A stretch of 64,000 nucleotides of DNA. It comes from Deinococcus budaensis. GTDB taxonomy: Bacteria; Deinococcota; Deinococci; Deinococcales; Deinococcaceae. The position numbers and the translations under genes are program-made. Where the stretch lies: positions 10,001 through 74,000 of the forward strand of contig NZ_JACHFN010000009.1 of the NCBI RefSeq assembly GCF_014201885.1, in the 5' to 3' direction. Shown in pieces: positions 1 to 20,402 of this stretch. How positions within the stretch are numbered: position 1 is the stretch's first letter; each line of letters opens with the position of its first letter. The notes under the pieces are model-generated. The model was given only the letters and a program-made list of their open reading frames with translations, searched no databases and was not told the DNA's origin.

Positions 1-3561
<3,561 letters not shown>

Positions 3562-3586
3562 CCGCTCTCCGCCTTCTTCCCGACCC

Positions 3587-4162
<576 letters not shown>

Positions 4163-4168
4163 GGCAAC

Positions 4169-4174
4169 AGGGTA
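4169..4174 (-). promoter_or_regulatory. -10 element TACCCT for a leaderless DUF2721 mRNA
   Basis: The TANNNT hexamer ends 6 bases before the ATG at 4162, with no ribosome-binding site between. This fits transcription starting at or next to the start codon. Confidence 0.6.
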
Positions 4175-4322
4175 GGCCGTGGGGGAACGGGTCGGGCCAG
4201 CGCGAGCCGCCTCGGCCCGTCGCCCTCAAGCACGGCGCGGGTGAGGAGGCGAAGCCTGGGGACGGACGACGGGGGGGCCGCTCAACCGTGCCTCCCTCCC
4301 ACCCGGCCCTCCCCCGACCCGC

Positions 4323-4328
4323 TAGACT
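4323..4328 (+). promoter_or_regulatory. -10 element TAGACT for leaderless rlmN
   Basis: TAGACT is followed by 6 bases and the rlmN ATG, with no Shine-Dalgarno. The same hexamer at the same distance precedes the prfA upstream ORF and the gene at 27706-28203. Confidence 0.65.
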
Positions 4329-4334
4329 TTCCTG

Positions 4335-5369
4335 ATGCAGCTTCTCCTCGACCTTCATCCCGACGAGTACCCGCTGGAGGGCTTCCGGCGGCGGCAACTG
4401 CTGGAGTGGGTCTTTGTCCAGGGGGTGGGGACCTTCGGGGCCATGACCACCTTGCCCGCCGAGGTGCGCGCCGACCTCGCCGCCCGCTATACCCTCAACC
4501 CCTTCCGGGAGATCGAGACGGTTCGCAGTGCGGACGGGTCGGTGAAGTACCTCTTTACCCTGCAAGACGGGCGCCAGATGGAAGCGGTCTATATGCCGTA
4601 CCTCGACCGCAAGACGATCTGCGTGTCCACGATGGTGGGCTGCCCGGCCCGCTGCGCCTTTTGCGCGACCGGGGCGATGGGCTTCGGGCGCAACCTGACC
4701 CCCGGCGAGATCGTGGGGCAGGTGCTGGCGGTGGCGGGGGGCGAGGGGATCAGCCCACGCGAGATTCGCAATTTGGTCTTTATGGGCATGGGCGAGGCGA
4801 TGCTGAATTACGCGCCCACCATGGCGGCCGCGCGCCTGCTGCTGCACCCGCAGGCGCTGGGCATGAGCAAGCGCCGGGTCACCCTCTCGACGGTGGGGAT
4901 CGCCAAGGGCATCCGGCAGCTGGCGGCGGAAGACGATCTGGGCATCAAGCTGGCGATCAGCCTGCACGCCCCCGACGAGGAAACGCGGCAGAGGATCATC
5001 CCGACGGGTGCGGCGAACTCCATCGAGGAGATCATGGCCGCTGCCCGCGACTATCAGGCGGTGACCGGGCGCCGGGTGACCCTGGAATACACCCTGCTGC
5101 GCGGCGTGAACGACCATCTCTGGCAGGCCGAGCTGTTGGCCGAGCGCCTGCGCGGGCTGGTGAGCCACGTCAACCTGATTCCGATGAATCCTTGGGACGG
5201 CTCGGGCTTCGAGTCGAGCACTGAGGAGCAGATTCAGGCCTTTTACGACACGCTGGAAGCGCGCGGGGTGGACGTGAGCGTGCGGCGCTCGCGCGGGAAG
5301 GACGCGGGCGCGGCCTGCGGACAGCTCGCCCTCAAACGGCCCGGAGCGGTCAGCGGCGTCCCGGCCTGA
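4335..5369 (+). CDS. rlmN: 23S rRNA (adenine-2503-C2)/tRNA (A37) methyltransferase, radical SAM
   Basis: A 344-residue RlmN. It methylates C2 of A2503 in 23S rRNA and, in many bacteria, of A37 in some tRNAs, by a radical-SAM/cysteine relay mechanism. The 4Fe-4S motif CxxxCxxC is at about Cys103, Cys107 and Cys110 (CPARCAFC). The conserved Cys seven residues earlier (about Cys96) and the C-terminal catalytic Cys (about Cys328, in GAACGQ) are present, so the enzyme looks intact. The start is the ATG directly after a -10 hexamer (leaderless). A terminator follows 40 bases after the stop, so it is probably monocistronic. Confidence 0.95.
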   Translation: MQLLLDLHPDEYPLEGFRRRQLLEWVFVQGVGTFGAMTTLPAEVRADLAARYTLNPFREIETVRSADGSVKYLFTLQDGRQMEAVYMPYLDRKTICVSTMVGCPARCAFCATGAMGFGRNLTPGEIVGQVLAVAGGEGISPREIRNLVFMGMGEAMLNYAPTMAAARLLLHPQALGMSKRRVTLSTVGIAKGIRQLAAEDDLGIKLAISLHAPDEETRQRIIPTGAANSIEEIMAAARDYQAVTGRRVTLEYTLLRGVNDHLWQAELLAERLRGLVSHVNLIPMNPWDGSGFESSTEEQIQAFYDTLEARGVDVSVRRSRGKDAGAACGQLALKRPGAVSGVPA

Positions 5370-5408
5370 CCCCGCCCGCCTGACCGCTGCCGGCGGCCTC
5401 ACCCAGGT

Positions 5409-5432
5409 CTCCCCTGCCAGGGAGGCTTTTTT
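5409..5432 (+). terminator. Intrinsic terminator after rlmN
   Basis: A short GC stem (CTCCC with GGGAG, loop ctgcca; extendable with a bulge) is followed by a run of six T at 5427-5432. It separates rlmN from the TPR operon. Confidence 0.75.
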
Positions 5433-5617
5433 CTGGTCGTCCAGCTCCCTCGCTGGCCGCCCGGGGATGAGCCGGGTGAGGAAAAGTAAATCCATCCGCG
5501 TCACCCCGGCCGCTGCCGCGTGAGAGAATTACGGCGCCCAGCGCACCCACAACCGCGTAAGGGTTGAGAAAGAGCCTGCCGCCTACCCTTTTCACGTTCC
5601 CCCTCAGGAGGCCCCTG

Positions 5618-7257
<1,640 letters not shown>

Positions 7258-7261
<4 letters not shown>

Positions 7262-8583
7262 GCCGCGCCCAGCCGCGTGCCCCCCGCTGGCCCGACCTAT
7301 TGATCGGCCTGCTGGTGCTGCTGCTGCTGGCAGGCTTCGCGGCGCTCCTGCTGAGCCAGCGCCCCGATCCGGTGGCCCAGACGCCGCCCGTCACCGAGGC
7401 GCCCCCCACTGTCGTGATTCCCAGCGCGCCCGGCACCGACCTCGGCTCTGGGGAGGACCCTGCCGTGGCGCCTGCCCCGGCGCCCGAGAGCACCTCCTCG
7501 CCCGAGGCGGCCCAGGCCCCTGACCCCGAGACCGCGAGGCCCCCGGCCCAGACCCCGGATCCCGGGGCAGCGGCGCCCCAGTCCCCGACCGCAGAAGCTC
7601 CGGCGGCGCAAGCCCCAGAAGCGCGGACCCCAGCGGCGCAGGCCCCGGCAAGTCAGCCCCCGGCAGCCGAGCCGCCCAGGGCAGCGGCCCCGACCACGCA
7701 GGCTCCGGCCGCCACGCCCCAGGCCGAGACGCCGTCCCCGGCCCCCAGCACCCCGGCGCGGCCGAGTGCGGCCCCGGACGCGGCGGCCGTGGTGGCGGCC
7801 GACCCGATCCCGGCGGCGCCCCCCCCTCCGCCCGCCCCAGCGGTCACGCTGCCCCGGCCCCCGGCGGCGCCCCCCGGCGCGGCCCCGAACACGGCGGCGC
7901 CGGACCAGACCGCCCGCCCCGCCGCCCCGCCCCGCTCCGGTGGGGCCGTCGCCACCAGCGAGCAGCGCACGCCGCTGCGCAGCGACTACCGCATCAGCCT
8001 GGGCACCTTCGGCGGCGAGAGCGGGGCGCAGCAGGCCGCGCAGGGAGTGCGTTCGCTGGGCTACACCGTGTACACCATCGACCTGGGCGAGCAGGTCGTG
8101 GCGCAGATCGGCCCCTTTGCCGACGAGGCCACGGCCCGCCGGGCGCTGGCCGACATCCAGGGGGCCTACCCGCGCGCCGTGCTGTACCCGCCGCGTGGCC
8201 GCAACCTGACGGGCGGCGGCGTGAGCGAGAGCGCCGGCGCGGCCCCCCCAGCCGCCACCACCCCGCCGCCGCAAGCCGCGCCCGCCGAACCCGAAGCGCC
8301 CCCCGCCGCCGACCCTCCCGCCAGCACTCCCGAGCCGGAGGCGGCGACCGAGCGTGCCCCGGCCCCCAGCGGCCCGGTTTACCTGCAAGTCGGCGCCTTC
8401 GACCGCACGGAAAGCGCCCAGCGGCTGGTCGGCCTGCTGCGCGAGCAGGGGTACGCGCCCACCGTCAACGCCCCCGAGGGCCGCAAGGTGACCGTGTTGA
8501 TCGGCCCCTTCACGGGAGACGCCCTGACGCGGGCCGAGGACAACCTCGACGCGGGCGGCTTCGACCACTTCCGGGTCCGGTGA
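7258..8583 (+). CDS. SPOR-domain membrane protein with two SPOR repeats
   Basis: A 441-residue protein. One N-terminal transmembrane helix (about residues 13-35, Leu-rich) is followed by a roughly 200-residue Pro/Ala linker of low complexity. Two SPOR domains follow (about 240-315 and 370-441), each with the YRISLGTF or YLQVGAF strand and an IGPF motif. A second Pro/Ala linker separates them. SPOR domains bind denuded septal peptidoglycan, so a cell-envelope or division role is likely. The protein is coupled to the upstream TPR gene by ATGA overlap. The linker composition is what makes the opposite strand and other frames look open. Confidence 0.85.
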
Positions 8584-8589
8584 GCGGCG

Positions 8590-9278
<689 letters not shown>

Positions 9279-9282
<4 letters not shown>

Positions 9283-9911
9283 AGAGACTCGGACTGGTTG
9301 TGCTGCCCCTGCTGCTCGCCGCCTGCGGCGGGACGGGCGGCCCCCTTACCGCGCAGGTCGGGATGACGGCCAATCTGGTGGGCGCCGGCATCACCAGCAA
9401 CCTGACGGTCAAGAGGGATGCCGCTACAGGTCAGGTGACGGGCCTGAGCATTCGCCAGACCTCCACCTCACCCACCCTGCGGGTCGTGGTGGCGCCTGCC
9501 AGCCTAGGGATCACGGTCAGCGAGATCGAGGTGACGGTGGTCGATGCCGCCGGAATCATCTACAGCAATGTCGTCAAGCAGTCTTTCGCCGAGCGTGTGC
9601 CCAGCGGCTACGCCTGCAAGGCGACCCCCGAGGCCACGCAACCCGCCCTGCCCGTGACGGATCAATGTGCGCCCGCACTGAAGACGCCGTATGCCCAAAC
9701 CGTGGACGTGGCGAGCCTGCCCGTGATCGACGCCACGACCACCCAGCAGGTCGCCGACGATTTCGCGCGGCGCTACACCGATGCCACGTCCTGCCCGGAC
9801 CTGTCGCTCCGGGTGCGGCTGTTCGGCTTCGACGACCTCAACCGCCCGATCGAGCCGCTGGTGATTCCCAGGGCGGCCGTCAGCGAGACATGCAACACGG
9901 TTCAGGAGTGA
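9279..9911 (+). CDS. Putative lipoprotein, function unknown
   Basis: A 210-residue protein with a short signal and a lipobox (LLLAACGG, Cys at about residue 14), so it is probably lipid-anchored. GGAGGAG lies just before the ATG, and the start overlaps the rex stop (ATGA). The mature part has a beta-rich pattern (VVVAPASLGITVSEIEVTVVD) and two Cys pairs later on that could form disulfides. I do not recognise a family. Its position next to a second lipoprotein with Ig-like repeats suggests a shared surface role. Confidence 0.75.
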
Positions 9912-9916
9912 AGTCC

Positions 9917-12001
9917 ATGCCCCACGCTGCCCTTCGGACACTCGCCCTGACCTTGCCCCTGCTGCTGGCCGCCTGTAGCAGTGTGCCGACGCCCACTGAC
10001 ACGGCGGGGGGTGGGCGCGACAGCAGGCCGCAGGTCAGCACCACGCTGCCCAAAGACGCCTTGCTCGCTCCCGACGTGGAAGTCAAGCTCAAGGTTTCCG
10101 ACGACGACCGGGTCACCCGCGTTCAGTGGAGCCTGGACGAGGGCACCGCCAGGCTCCGGAGCGGAGAGTTTGGCGAGGGCCAGATCAAGAGCGACCTGAC
10201 GCTTTCCCTGGGTGGCCTCGCGGGGGGGGCACATACCCTCAAGGTCACCGTGACGGACAGCGCCGGGCAGACGACCACCCAGACCTACGCCTTTACGGTG
10301 GACGCCGTGGTGCCCGGATTTACCGCCCTGACCCTCAATGGCACGGCAGTGGCCGAGGGAGGCACGGCCGACTTGGCGGTCGGTGCCGCGGCCACCCTGG
10401 CCGTCACCGCTGCGGACGACCTCAGTGGGGCCACGGTGTATGTCCTGCGGGGCACCGAGGTGCTCGCGCAGGGAAGCGGCAGCGTCACGACCGATCTAGC
10501 GGCGAGCGCAGCGGGCAACGTGGAGTACAAGGTGGTGGCGGTGGACGCTGTCGGAAATACGGCCGTCCGCACCTTCACGGTGAACTACCGGGCCACCACC
10601 TCCGGGAAAACCCCGGCCCCCACCCCGGTCCTGACCATCAACACGGCGAACACCCCTCCCTACAGCGGCAGCCTGAGCGTGACGGTGGCAGGCAACTACG
10701 ACGCGACCAGCACTGTGGACCGCATCATCTTGGAAGTCACGGACGCGAATGGCAACGTCGACAACACGACCTACGTCTCCAACGCTCCCACCGCGACTTT
10801 CAGCGTGGACACCTCCAAATATGTCGACGGCAACCTGACGCTGCGGGCCATCGCCCTCACCAAAGAGGGCCTGCGCGGTGAGACGGTGACCCGGACCGTC
10901 CAGATTCGCAACGTCTCGGCTCCGACGCTGACCATTCTCAGCCCAGACACCAATGCGACGCTGACAGGACCGGCCACGGTGCGGGTACAGCTGCGCCAGG
11001 GCAACACCCCCTTCACGCTGCAACCGCTCGACAGTGCTGGCAGCGACGTGCGCCTCAGCGTCCGCGACTTCCGGGGGCAGATCGTCAAGACGGTACTCGG
11101 CAAGGCCCAGAAGGTCAGCGACGGCGTCTACGAGGCTTACTTGCCGCTGGACCTGATCGGCCCCGACTTTTCCAGCAACGCCTACACGCTGGAAGTCAGC
11201 GCGGCGGCGACCCTGTCGGACGGTTCTGCCCGCACGCTCGGCAGCGCCGTGCAGATCAGCACCCAGGTCAGCGACAACAAGCCGCCTGCCCTGAGCGTCC
11301 TGATGCCCGCCTATATCGTGGATCCCTATACCAACGCCAACGTGCGCGGCATCCTGTCGCGCAACTCGGCGATGATGCTGCAAGCCAGCGACGACAACGG
11401 CGTGAGCAGCCTGCGGGTCGATTTCGTGTGCGACGACGCCACCAAGCTGGCGGGGCAGGAGTGCCCGCGCGCGCCGTACAGCTATAACGTCCCCGTCGGC
11501 GAGGCGGGCATCTTCTTCCGCGTGTTCGAGATCGGTGCGCTGCTCGACGCCCAGCCTTACGTGCAAAACGGCAACTACACCCTGCGCGTGACGGCCTACG
11601 ACGGCAGGAACGCCAACATTCAGGAGTTCCCGGTGCGGGTATCGCGGGCCGCGGTGGACAGCGACATCGCCAACCTGGCGAGTCAATCCACCGTGGACAA
11701 TGTCATCTATGACTCTCGTCCCGGTGAGCTGAACATCGTGTCGGCCCGCTGGATCGTTCCTGGAACAACAGCCAATCCGGTGCGTGTGGCCACCCTGGCC
11801 TACGACAACACCCTGAACGTCCTAATTCCTTCCCGGCAGCGAATTGATCCGGTGCTTCCGGCAGGAACCAGCATTCAGGTGACCCAGGGATTCAGCGAGC
11901 CGGGCAGCTACCGCATCGACTACATCGTGGAAGATCTGGTCACCGGTGTCACGCGCTACTACCAGGGCGGGATCATCGTCGTGAAGAAGAACGCGAGCTG
12001 A
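9917..12001 (+). CDS. Large lipoprotein with Ig-like beta-sandwich repeats
   Basis: A 694-residue protein. I chose the ATG at 9917, 5 bases after the previous stop, because it gives a signal peptide with lipobox (LLLAACSS). Longer in-frame starts lie inside the preceding gene. Several Ig-like/bacterial-adhesin-type repeats are recognisable from recurrent patterns such as HTLKVTVTDSAG, VEYKVVAVDAVGN and YTLRVTAYDGRN at about 90-residue spacing. Such proteins are usually surface-exposed structural or adhesive factors. It is the last gene of the TPR-SPOR-rex operon and is followed by a hairpin. No catalytic motif is visible. Confidence 0.78.
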   Translation: MPHAALRTLALTLPLLLAACSSVPTPTDTAGGGRDSRPQVSTTLPKDALLAPDVEVKLKVSDDDRVTRVQWSLDEGTARLRSGEFGEGQIKSDLTLSLGGLAGGAHTLKVTVTDSAGQTTTQTYAFTVDAVVPGFTALTLNGTAVAEGGTADLAVGAAATLAVTAADDLSGATVYVLRGTEVLAQGSGSVTTDLAASAAGNVEYKVVAVDAVGNTAVRTFTVNYRATTSGKTPAPTPVLTINTANTPPYSGSLSVTVAGNYDATSTVDRIILEVTDANGNVDNTTYVSNAPTATFSVDTSKYVDGNLTLRAIALTKEGLRGETVTRTVQIRNVSAPTLTILSPDTNATLTGPATVRVQLRQGNTPFTLQPLDSAGSDVRLSVRDFRGQIVKTVLGKAQKVSDGVYEAYLPLDLIGPDFSSNAYTLEVSAAATLSDGSARTLGSAVQISTQVSDNKPPALSVLMPAYIVDPYTNANVRGILSRNSAMMLQASDDNGVSSLRVDFVCDDATKLAGQECPRAPYSYNVPVGEAGIFFRVFEIGALLDAQPYVQNGNYTLRVTAYDGRNANIQEFPVRVSRAAVDSDIANLASQSTVDNVIYDSRPGELNIVSARWIVPGTTANPVRVATLAYDNTLNVLIPSRQRIDPVLPAGTSIQVTQGFSEPGSYRIDYIVEDLVTGVTRYYQGGIIVVKKNAS

Positions 12002-12041
12002 TCTGCCGGGGCAACTGCTCACCTGGCCCTGACAAGAGCAA

Positions 12042-12066
12042 AGGCCGCCTCCAAATGGGGCGGCCT
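12042..12066. terminator. Hairpin between convergent genes, possible terminator
   Basis: Eight-bp perfect arms (12042-12049, 12059-12066) with a 9-nt loop lie 40 bases after the lipoprotein stop. No real T tract follows, so factor-assisted or bidirectional termination is more likely than a classical intrinsic terminator. Confidence 0.55.
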
Positions 12067-12171
12067 CTCCTTGGCTACCGGTTCATCGCGGTGCTCCGTT
12101 ACGCCCTGGGGAGGAGAGCATCCCCCTCCCCTCCACTCCGACCGCTCCCATCGCGGTTTCTCGCTCCGCTG

Positions 12172-12212
12172 GGCCGGATCAGTTACGGGCGACTTCCACG
12201 ACTGATCCGGCC
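12172..12212. repeat. 12-bp perfect inverted repeat in a convergent gap
   Basis: Arms 12172-12183 and 12201-12212 are exact reverse complements, separated by 17 bases. The element lies 8 bases past the stop of the minus-strand nucleotidase. It may terminate that gene or be one copy of a dispersed repeat. The rest of 12067-12171 holds no gene that I can support. Confidence 0.6.
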
Positions 12213-12219
12213 ACCGCTG

Positions 12220-14104
<1,885 letters not shown>

Positions 14105-14115
<11 letters not shown>

Positions 14116-15409
14116 GCCCTCCAGAATAGGGCGAAAGGTCAAGACCATGTGAAGGGGCCAGCGCCCCCGGTCCAAGATCGCGGGCCGCCCCCAGTCCGAG
14201 CAGGCCCAGGGTCAGATCGAACTCGGCCAGCACGTTCCCCACGACCTCGCGCACGCCCGCCTCCCCCGCGATGGCGAGGCCGTACACGTAGGGCCGCCCC
14301 AGCAGCACCGCCCGTGCCCCCAGCGCGAGGGCCTTTGCCACGTCCGACCCGGTGCGGACGCCGCTGTCGAGGAGCACCGGGAGGCCCCCCGCCGCCGCGA
14401 CCACGCCGGGCAGGGCGTCCAGGGCCGCGACCTCACCGTCAATCTGCCGCCCGCCGTGGTTGGACACGATCAGGCCGTCCACCCCGCGCCGAACGGCCTC
14501 CCGCGCGTCGTCGGGGTGGAGGATGCCCTTGAGGAGGATGGGCAGCCGGGTCCACTCGCGTAGACGGCTCACGTCGTCCCACGACAGGTCGGGGCGGGTG
14601 TAGGTCGCGGTGAAGCGGGCGGCGGCCGAGCGCATCTGCCCGGCGCTGAGGCCGAAGGCACGGCCCTTCGCGGCGAGGTCGGCCCCAGTGCGGATCAGGG
14701 CGGGCGTGCGCGGGGGCTGCACGTCGGGGGCCGGAAGTGGCGTGCTCAGCCGCGAGCGGAACACCGGATCACTGAGGTACTGCGCCAGGCCGCGCCCCCG
14801 CAGAAAGGGCAGGCTGCCGAGGTCCAGATCGCGGGGCCGCCAGCCCAGCAGCGTCGTGTCCAGCGTGAGGACGATGGCCGCCGTCCCACACGCCTCCGCG
14901 CGGCGCACGAAGGAGCGCGTCACCTCGTCGTCGGTGCCCCAGTAGAGCTGGAAGAGTCGGGGAGAGTCGCCCATCGCCTTCGCGCACGTCTCCATCGGCA
15001 CCGACGCCTGCGAAGAGAAGATGAAGGGCACGCGCTCGGCGGCGGCGGCGCGGGCCACGGCGAGGTCCGCCTGCGGGTGCGCGGCCTCCAGTACGCCGAT
15101 GGGGGCGAGCAGCAGGGGGGAGGGCAGGGAGAGGCCCAGCAACTCCACCCCGAGGTCGCGTTCGCGGGTTCCGCTGAGGCGGCGGGGCATCAGGCGCACG
15201 CGCTCGAAGGCGGCGAGGTTGGCCCGCATCGTGCGCTCGGCCCCGGCCCCCCCCGCGACGTAAGCGAAGTCGGCGGGACTCATCTTGACCTTGGCCGCCG
15301 CCTGAAGGCGTTCGGGAATCACGGGGACGGCGGGGCGCTCGCCGCCGAGGCCCCGGACATAGATGCGCGTCTGCCGGGTGCGCCCCGGTCCTGGTCCGAT
15401 GTCGGTCAT
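14105..15409 (-). CDS. FMN-dependent alpha-hydroxy-acid oxidase, lactate 2-monooxygenase/oxidase type
   Basis: A 434-residue TIM-barrel flavoenzyme of the glycolate oxidase/lactate dehydrogenase family. Members oxidise 2-hydroxy acids using FMN. The active-site signature SNHGGRQID, with its catalytic His, lies at about residue 318. The segment [10 protein letters not shown] followed by FLRGRG resembles lactate 2-monooxygenases more than LldD, so lactate is the likely substrate. The protein has no signal peptide and should be cytosolic. GGGAGGC lies about 6 bases before the ATG. A TATGCT -10 candidate is in the shared divergent region with the cyclopropane synthase gene. The nearby glycolate oxidase operon gives a theme of 2-hydroxy-acid use. 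Confidence 0.87.
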
Positions 15410-15438
15410 GGTCTGCCTCCCGCTGTGGTGTGCCGGAA

Positions 15439-15444
15439 AGCATA
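15439..15444 (-). promoter_or_regulatory. -10 candidate TATGCT for the hydroxy-acid oxidase gene
   Basis: A TATGCT hexamer on the minus strand lies 29 bases upstream of the ATG, leaving room for a leader with the GGGAGGC ribosome site. No convincing -35 was seen. Confidence 0.45.
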
Positions 15445-15488
15445 GCCCGTGTGAAGGAAACAGCAGAGGTGGAGACGCACGGACTGCC

Positions 15489-15494
15489 TATGCT
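15489..15494 (+). promoter_or_regulatory. -10 candidate TATGCT for the cyclopropane synthase gene
   Basis: TATGCT lies 35 bases before the ATG, which has its own CAGGAG ribosome site. It is the same hexamer used divergently for the neighbouring oxidase gene. Confidence 0.45.
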
Positions 15495-15529
15495 GGGCCG
15501 GAACCCCGTTTTTCATCCCAGGAGTACCC

Positions 15530-16942
15530 ATGTCCCCGAAACAGCAAACTGCCCGCCGCCCCGACCCCTCCCCCGCGACCTCCGTGCAGACGATGGGCCT
15601 CGCGGCTGTGCTGACCATGCTCGGCGCGGTTGTCGTGGCCCGCTCACGCGTCCGCCCCAGCGAGGAGCAGTTGCTGGACGCGGCCCGGCGTGTGCTGACC
15701 GCCGTTCTGCCTGCAGAGCGTCTCTTCTCTGTGCAGTTCTGGAGTGGGGAGGAATTGCCCGCCAGCCTACCGGAGCCGACGGCCCGCCTGATCCTGAACT
15801 CGCCCGAATCGCTGGGGCGGATGCTGAACCTCCCGCTAGATGTGGCGCTGGGCGAGTCTTATCTGCGCGGCGACTTCGACATCGAGGGCGATTTCGGGGC
15901 CATCGTGGGGCTGGCAGACACGCTGAATCCACAGTTCACGCCCGCGCAGGTGGCCGGGCTGCTGCGCGATGTGGCCCTGCTGCGCCGGGGGGTGGGGGCG
16001 AGGCCGCCCAAGCCGCTCGCCCAATTGCACGGGGAGGCGCACAGCCGCGAGCGGGATAAACAAGCGGTGCAGGCCCACTACGACGTATCCAACGACTTCT
16101 ACAAGCTGTGGCTGGACGAGCGGATGGTCTATTCCTGCGCCTACTTCCCCACGGGCATGGAGACGCTGGACGAGGGACAGGAGGCCAAGCTGGAGCTGAT
16201 CTGCCGCAAGCTGAGACTGAAAGAAGGCGAGCGGCTGCTAGATATCGGCTGCGGGTGGGGCGGGCTGGCGATCTACGCGGCGCAGCGGTACGGCGTCTCG
16301 GTGCTGGGGGTGACCCTCTCCGAAGCGCAGTTGTACGAGGGGCGGGCGCGGGTGAAGGCCGCCGGGCTGGAGCACCTCGTCACGCTGGAGCTGCACGACT
16401 ACCGGGACGTGACGGGCGAATTCGACAAGATTTCCAGCGTCGGCATGGCCGAGCACGTGGGCCGCCGCAACATGGCCGAGTACTTCGCCACCGCCTACCG
16501 GGTGCTGAAGCCGGGCGGACTCATGATGAACCACGCCATTGCAGACGGTCTGGGGCAGGCGCGGGTGCCGATGGTGATCCAGTCGGGCAATTTCGCCCGG
16601 CGCTACGTGTTTCCCGATGGCGAGCTGCTGCCGATCTGGGAGACGCTGAAATATGCCGACGCCGCTCTCTTTGAGGTGCGCGACGTGGAAAACCTGCGCG
16701 AGCACTACGCCCGCACGACCGCACACTGGGCGCGGCGGCTGGAGGCGCGGGAGGACGAGGCCCTGGCTGCGCTGGGGGAGGAACGTTACCGGCTGTGGCG
16801 CATCTACCTCAACGCCTGCGGGTACTACTTCGCCCACGGCCACCTCAGCATCTTCCAGACGCTGCTCGCCAAGCCGGATGAGCGGCGGCATGTGCCGATT
16901 CCGCCGAGCCGGGGGGATATTTACGCGGATGGGCGGATATAG
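15530..16942 (+). CDS. cfa: Cyclopropane-fatty-acyl-phospholipid synthase family methyltransferase
   Basis: A 470-residue SAM-dependent enzyme that methylenates or methylates unsaturated acyl chains in membrane phospholipids. The SAM motif LLDIGCGWGG lies near residue 238. VSNDFYKLWLDE and the downstream SVGMAEHVG and FPDGELLPI are family signatures. An N-terminal hydrophobic stretch (about residues 20-37) is unusual for E. coli Cfa and may tether it to the membrane. The start has CAGGAG at good spacing. Its stop (16940-16942) directly abuts the stop of the convergent glcE. The exact lipid product in Deinococcus cannot be deduced from sequence. Confidence 0.9.
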   Translation: MSPKQQTARRPDPSPATSVQTMGLAAVLTMLGAVVVARSRVRPSEEQLLDAARRVLTAVLPAERLFSVQFWSGEELPASLPEPTARLILNSPESLGRMLNLPLDVALGESYLRGDFDIEGDFGAIVGLADTLNPQFTPAQVAGLLRDVALLRRGVGARPPKPLAQLHGEAHSRERDKQAVQAHYDVSNDFYKLWLDERMVYSCAYFPTGMETLDEGQEAKLELICRKLRLKEGERLLDIGCGWGGLAIYAAQRYGVSVLGVTLSEAQLYEGRARVKAAGLEHLVTLELHDYRDVTGEFDKISSVGMAEHVGRRNMAEYFATAYRVLKPGGLMMNHAIADGLGQARVPMVIQSGNFARRYVFPDGELLPIWETLKYADAALFEVRDVENLREHYARTTAHWARRLEAREDEALAALGEERYRLWRIYLNACGYYFAHGHLSIFQTLLAKPDERRHVPIPPSRGDIYADGRI

Positions 16943-17588
16943 CTACAGCGCCGCCACCAGCCGGGCGAACAGGGCAGGCATCGGCGGCACGCTGCCCCCA
17001 TTCACCCACCCGAAGCGGCGGTCGCGCAGGGTAGCCCCCTCTCCCACCCCCATGCCGTCGGGAAAACGGGGGCGGAGGTCTGTGGGGGCCTGGAGCTTGC
17101 GGGCACCGGGCAGCACCGCGAGCGCCCGCTCCACCTCCCGCGCGTGGCCGAAGTGGAAGAGATGGACCTCGCCGCCGTCCTGCCAGGCGAAGCGGGCGGT
17201 CAGTTGGCCCAGCGCGTCCAGCGAGGTGGGAGCCGTCACGCAGCGGGCGACCAAGCCGGGCCGCAGGCGCAGCGTGACCTCCAACGCCTCGCCCAGTGCC
17301 CCGAAACTCCCCACGAAGGGGCGGGTCAGGTCGTAGCCCTGCACGTTCTTGACGGTACGCCCACCTGCCCGCACCACCCGGCCCGATGGAGCACGGAAGG
17401 TTACCCCCAGCACGTCGGAGGCAAAGGGGAAGGTCTGTCCAAAGCCCCCGCGTGACACCAGCCCGCCCACGCCGCCGGGCAACTCGACGCGTGGAAAGGG
17501 AGGAAAGAGGCCGGGAGGCAGCGCCGCGTAGACCTCCAGCAGCGCGGTGTCGCCGCTCACCGTGACCGTCTGGTCGTTGGGCGAGAGG

Positions 17589-17602
<14 letters not shown>
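16943..17602 (-). CDS. glcE: Glycolate oxidase FAD-binding subunit GlcE, short form
   Basis: A 219-residue GlcE-like subunit, third gene of glcF-glcD-glcE. With GlcD and GlcF it oxidises glycolate to glyoxylate. The PCMH-type FAD-binding part is recognisable: [35 protein letters not shown] and [10 protein letters not shown]. coli GlcE is about 350 residues; here the first 50 or so (the initial FAD loop) and part of the C-terminal cap are absent, with no frameshift visible. The ATG overlaps the end of glcD by 14 bases, supporting coupled translation. It may be a natural compact form or a degenerate subunit. Confidence 0.8.
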
Positions 17603-20310
<2,708 letters not shown>

Positions 20311-20314
<4 letters not shown>

Positions 20315-20328
20315 GGGCTGGCCCTCAT
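20311..20328 (-). CDS. Five-codon upstream ORF coupled to glcF
   Basis: ATG AGG GCC AGC CCG TGA (peptide MRASP). Its ATG is 7 bases downstream of a TATCCT hexamer, the usual leaderless distance here. Its TGA overlaps the glcF GTG as GTGA. It may serve ribosome entry on a leaderless mRNA and hand-over to glcF. A weak GAGGG inside it could alternatively act as the glcF ribosome site. Confidence 0.4.
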
Positions 20329-20335
20329 GGGAGGC

Positions 20336-20341
20336 AGGATA
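20336..20341 (-). promoter_or_regulatory. -10 element TATCCT of the glcFDE operon
   Basis: A TANNNT hexamer 7 bases before the ATG of the five-codon ORF that leads into glcF. No matching -35 was recognised. Confidence 0.5.
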
Positions 20342-20402
20342 GGCGCCTGCGCTGAGGCGCACAGGGAGATATGTAGGAGATTGCGCCTGAGCGCGCCGTC
20401 CC

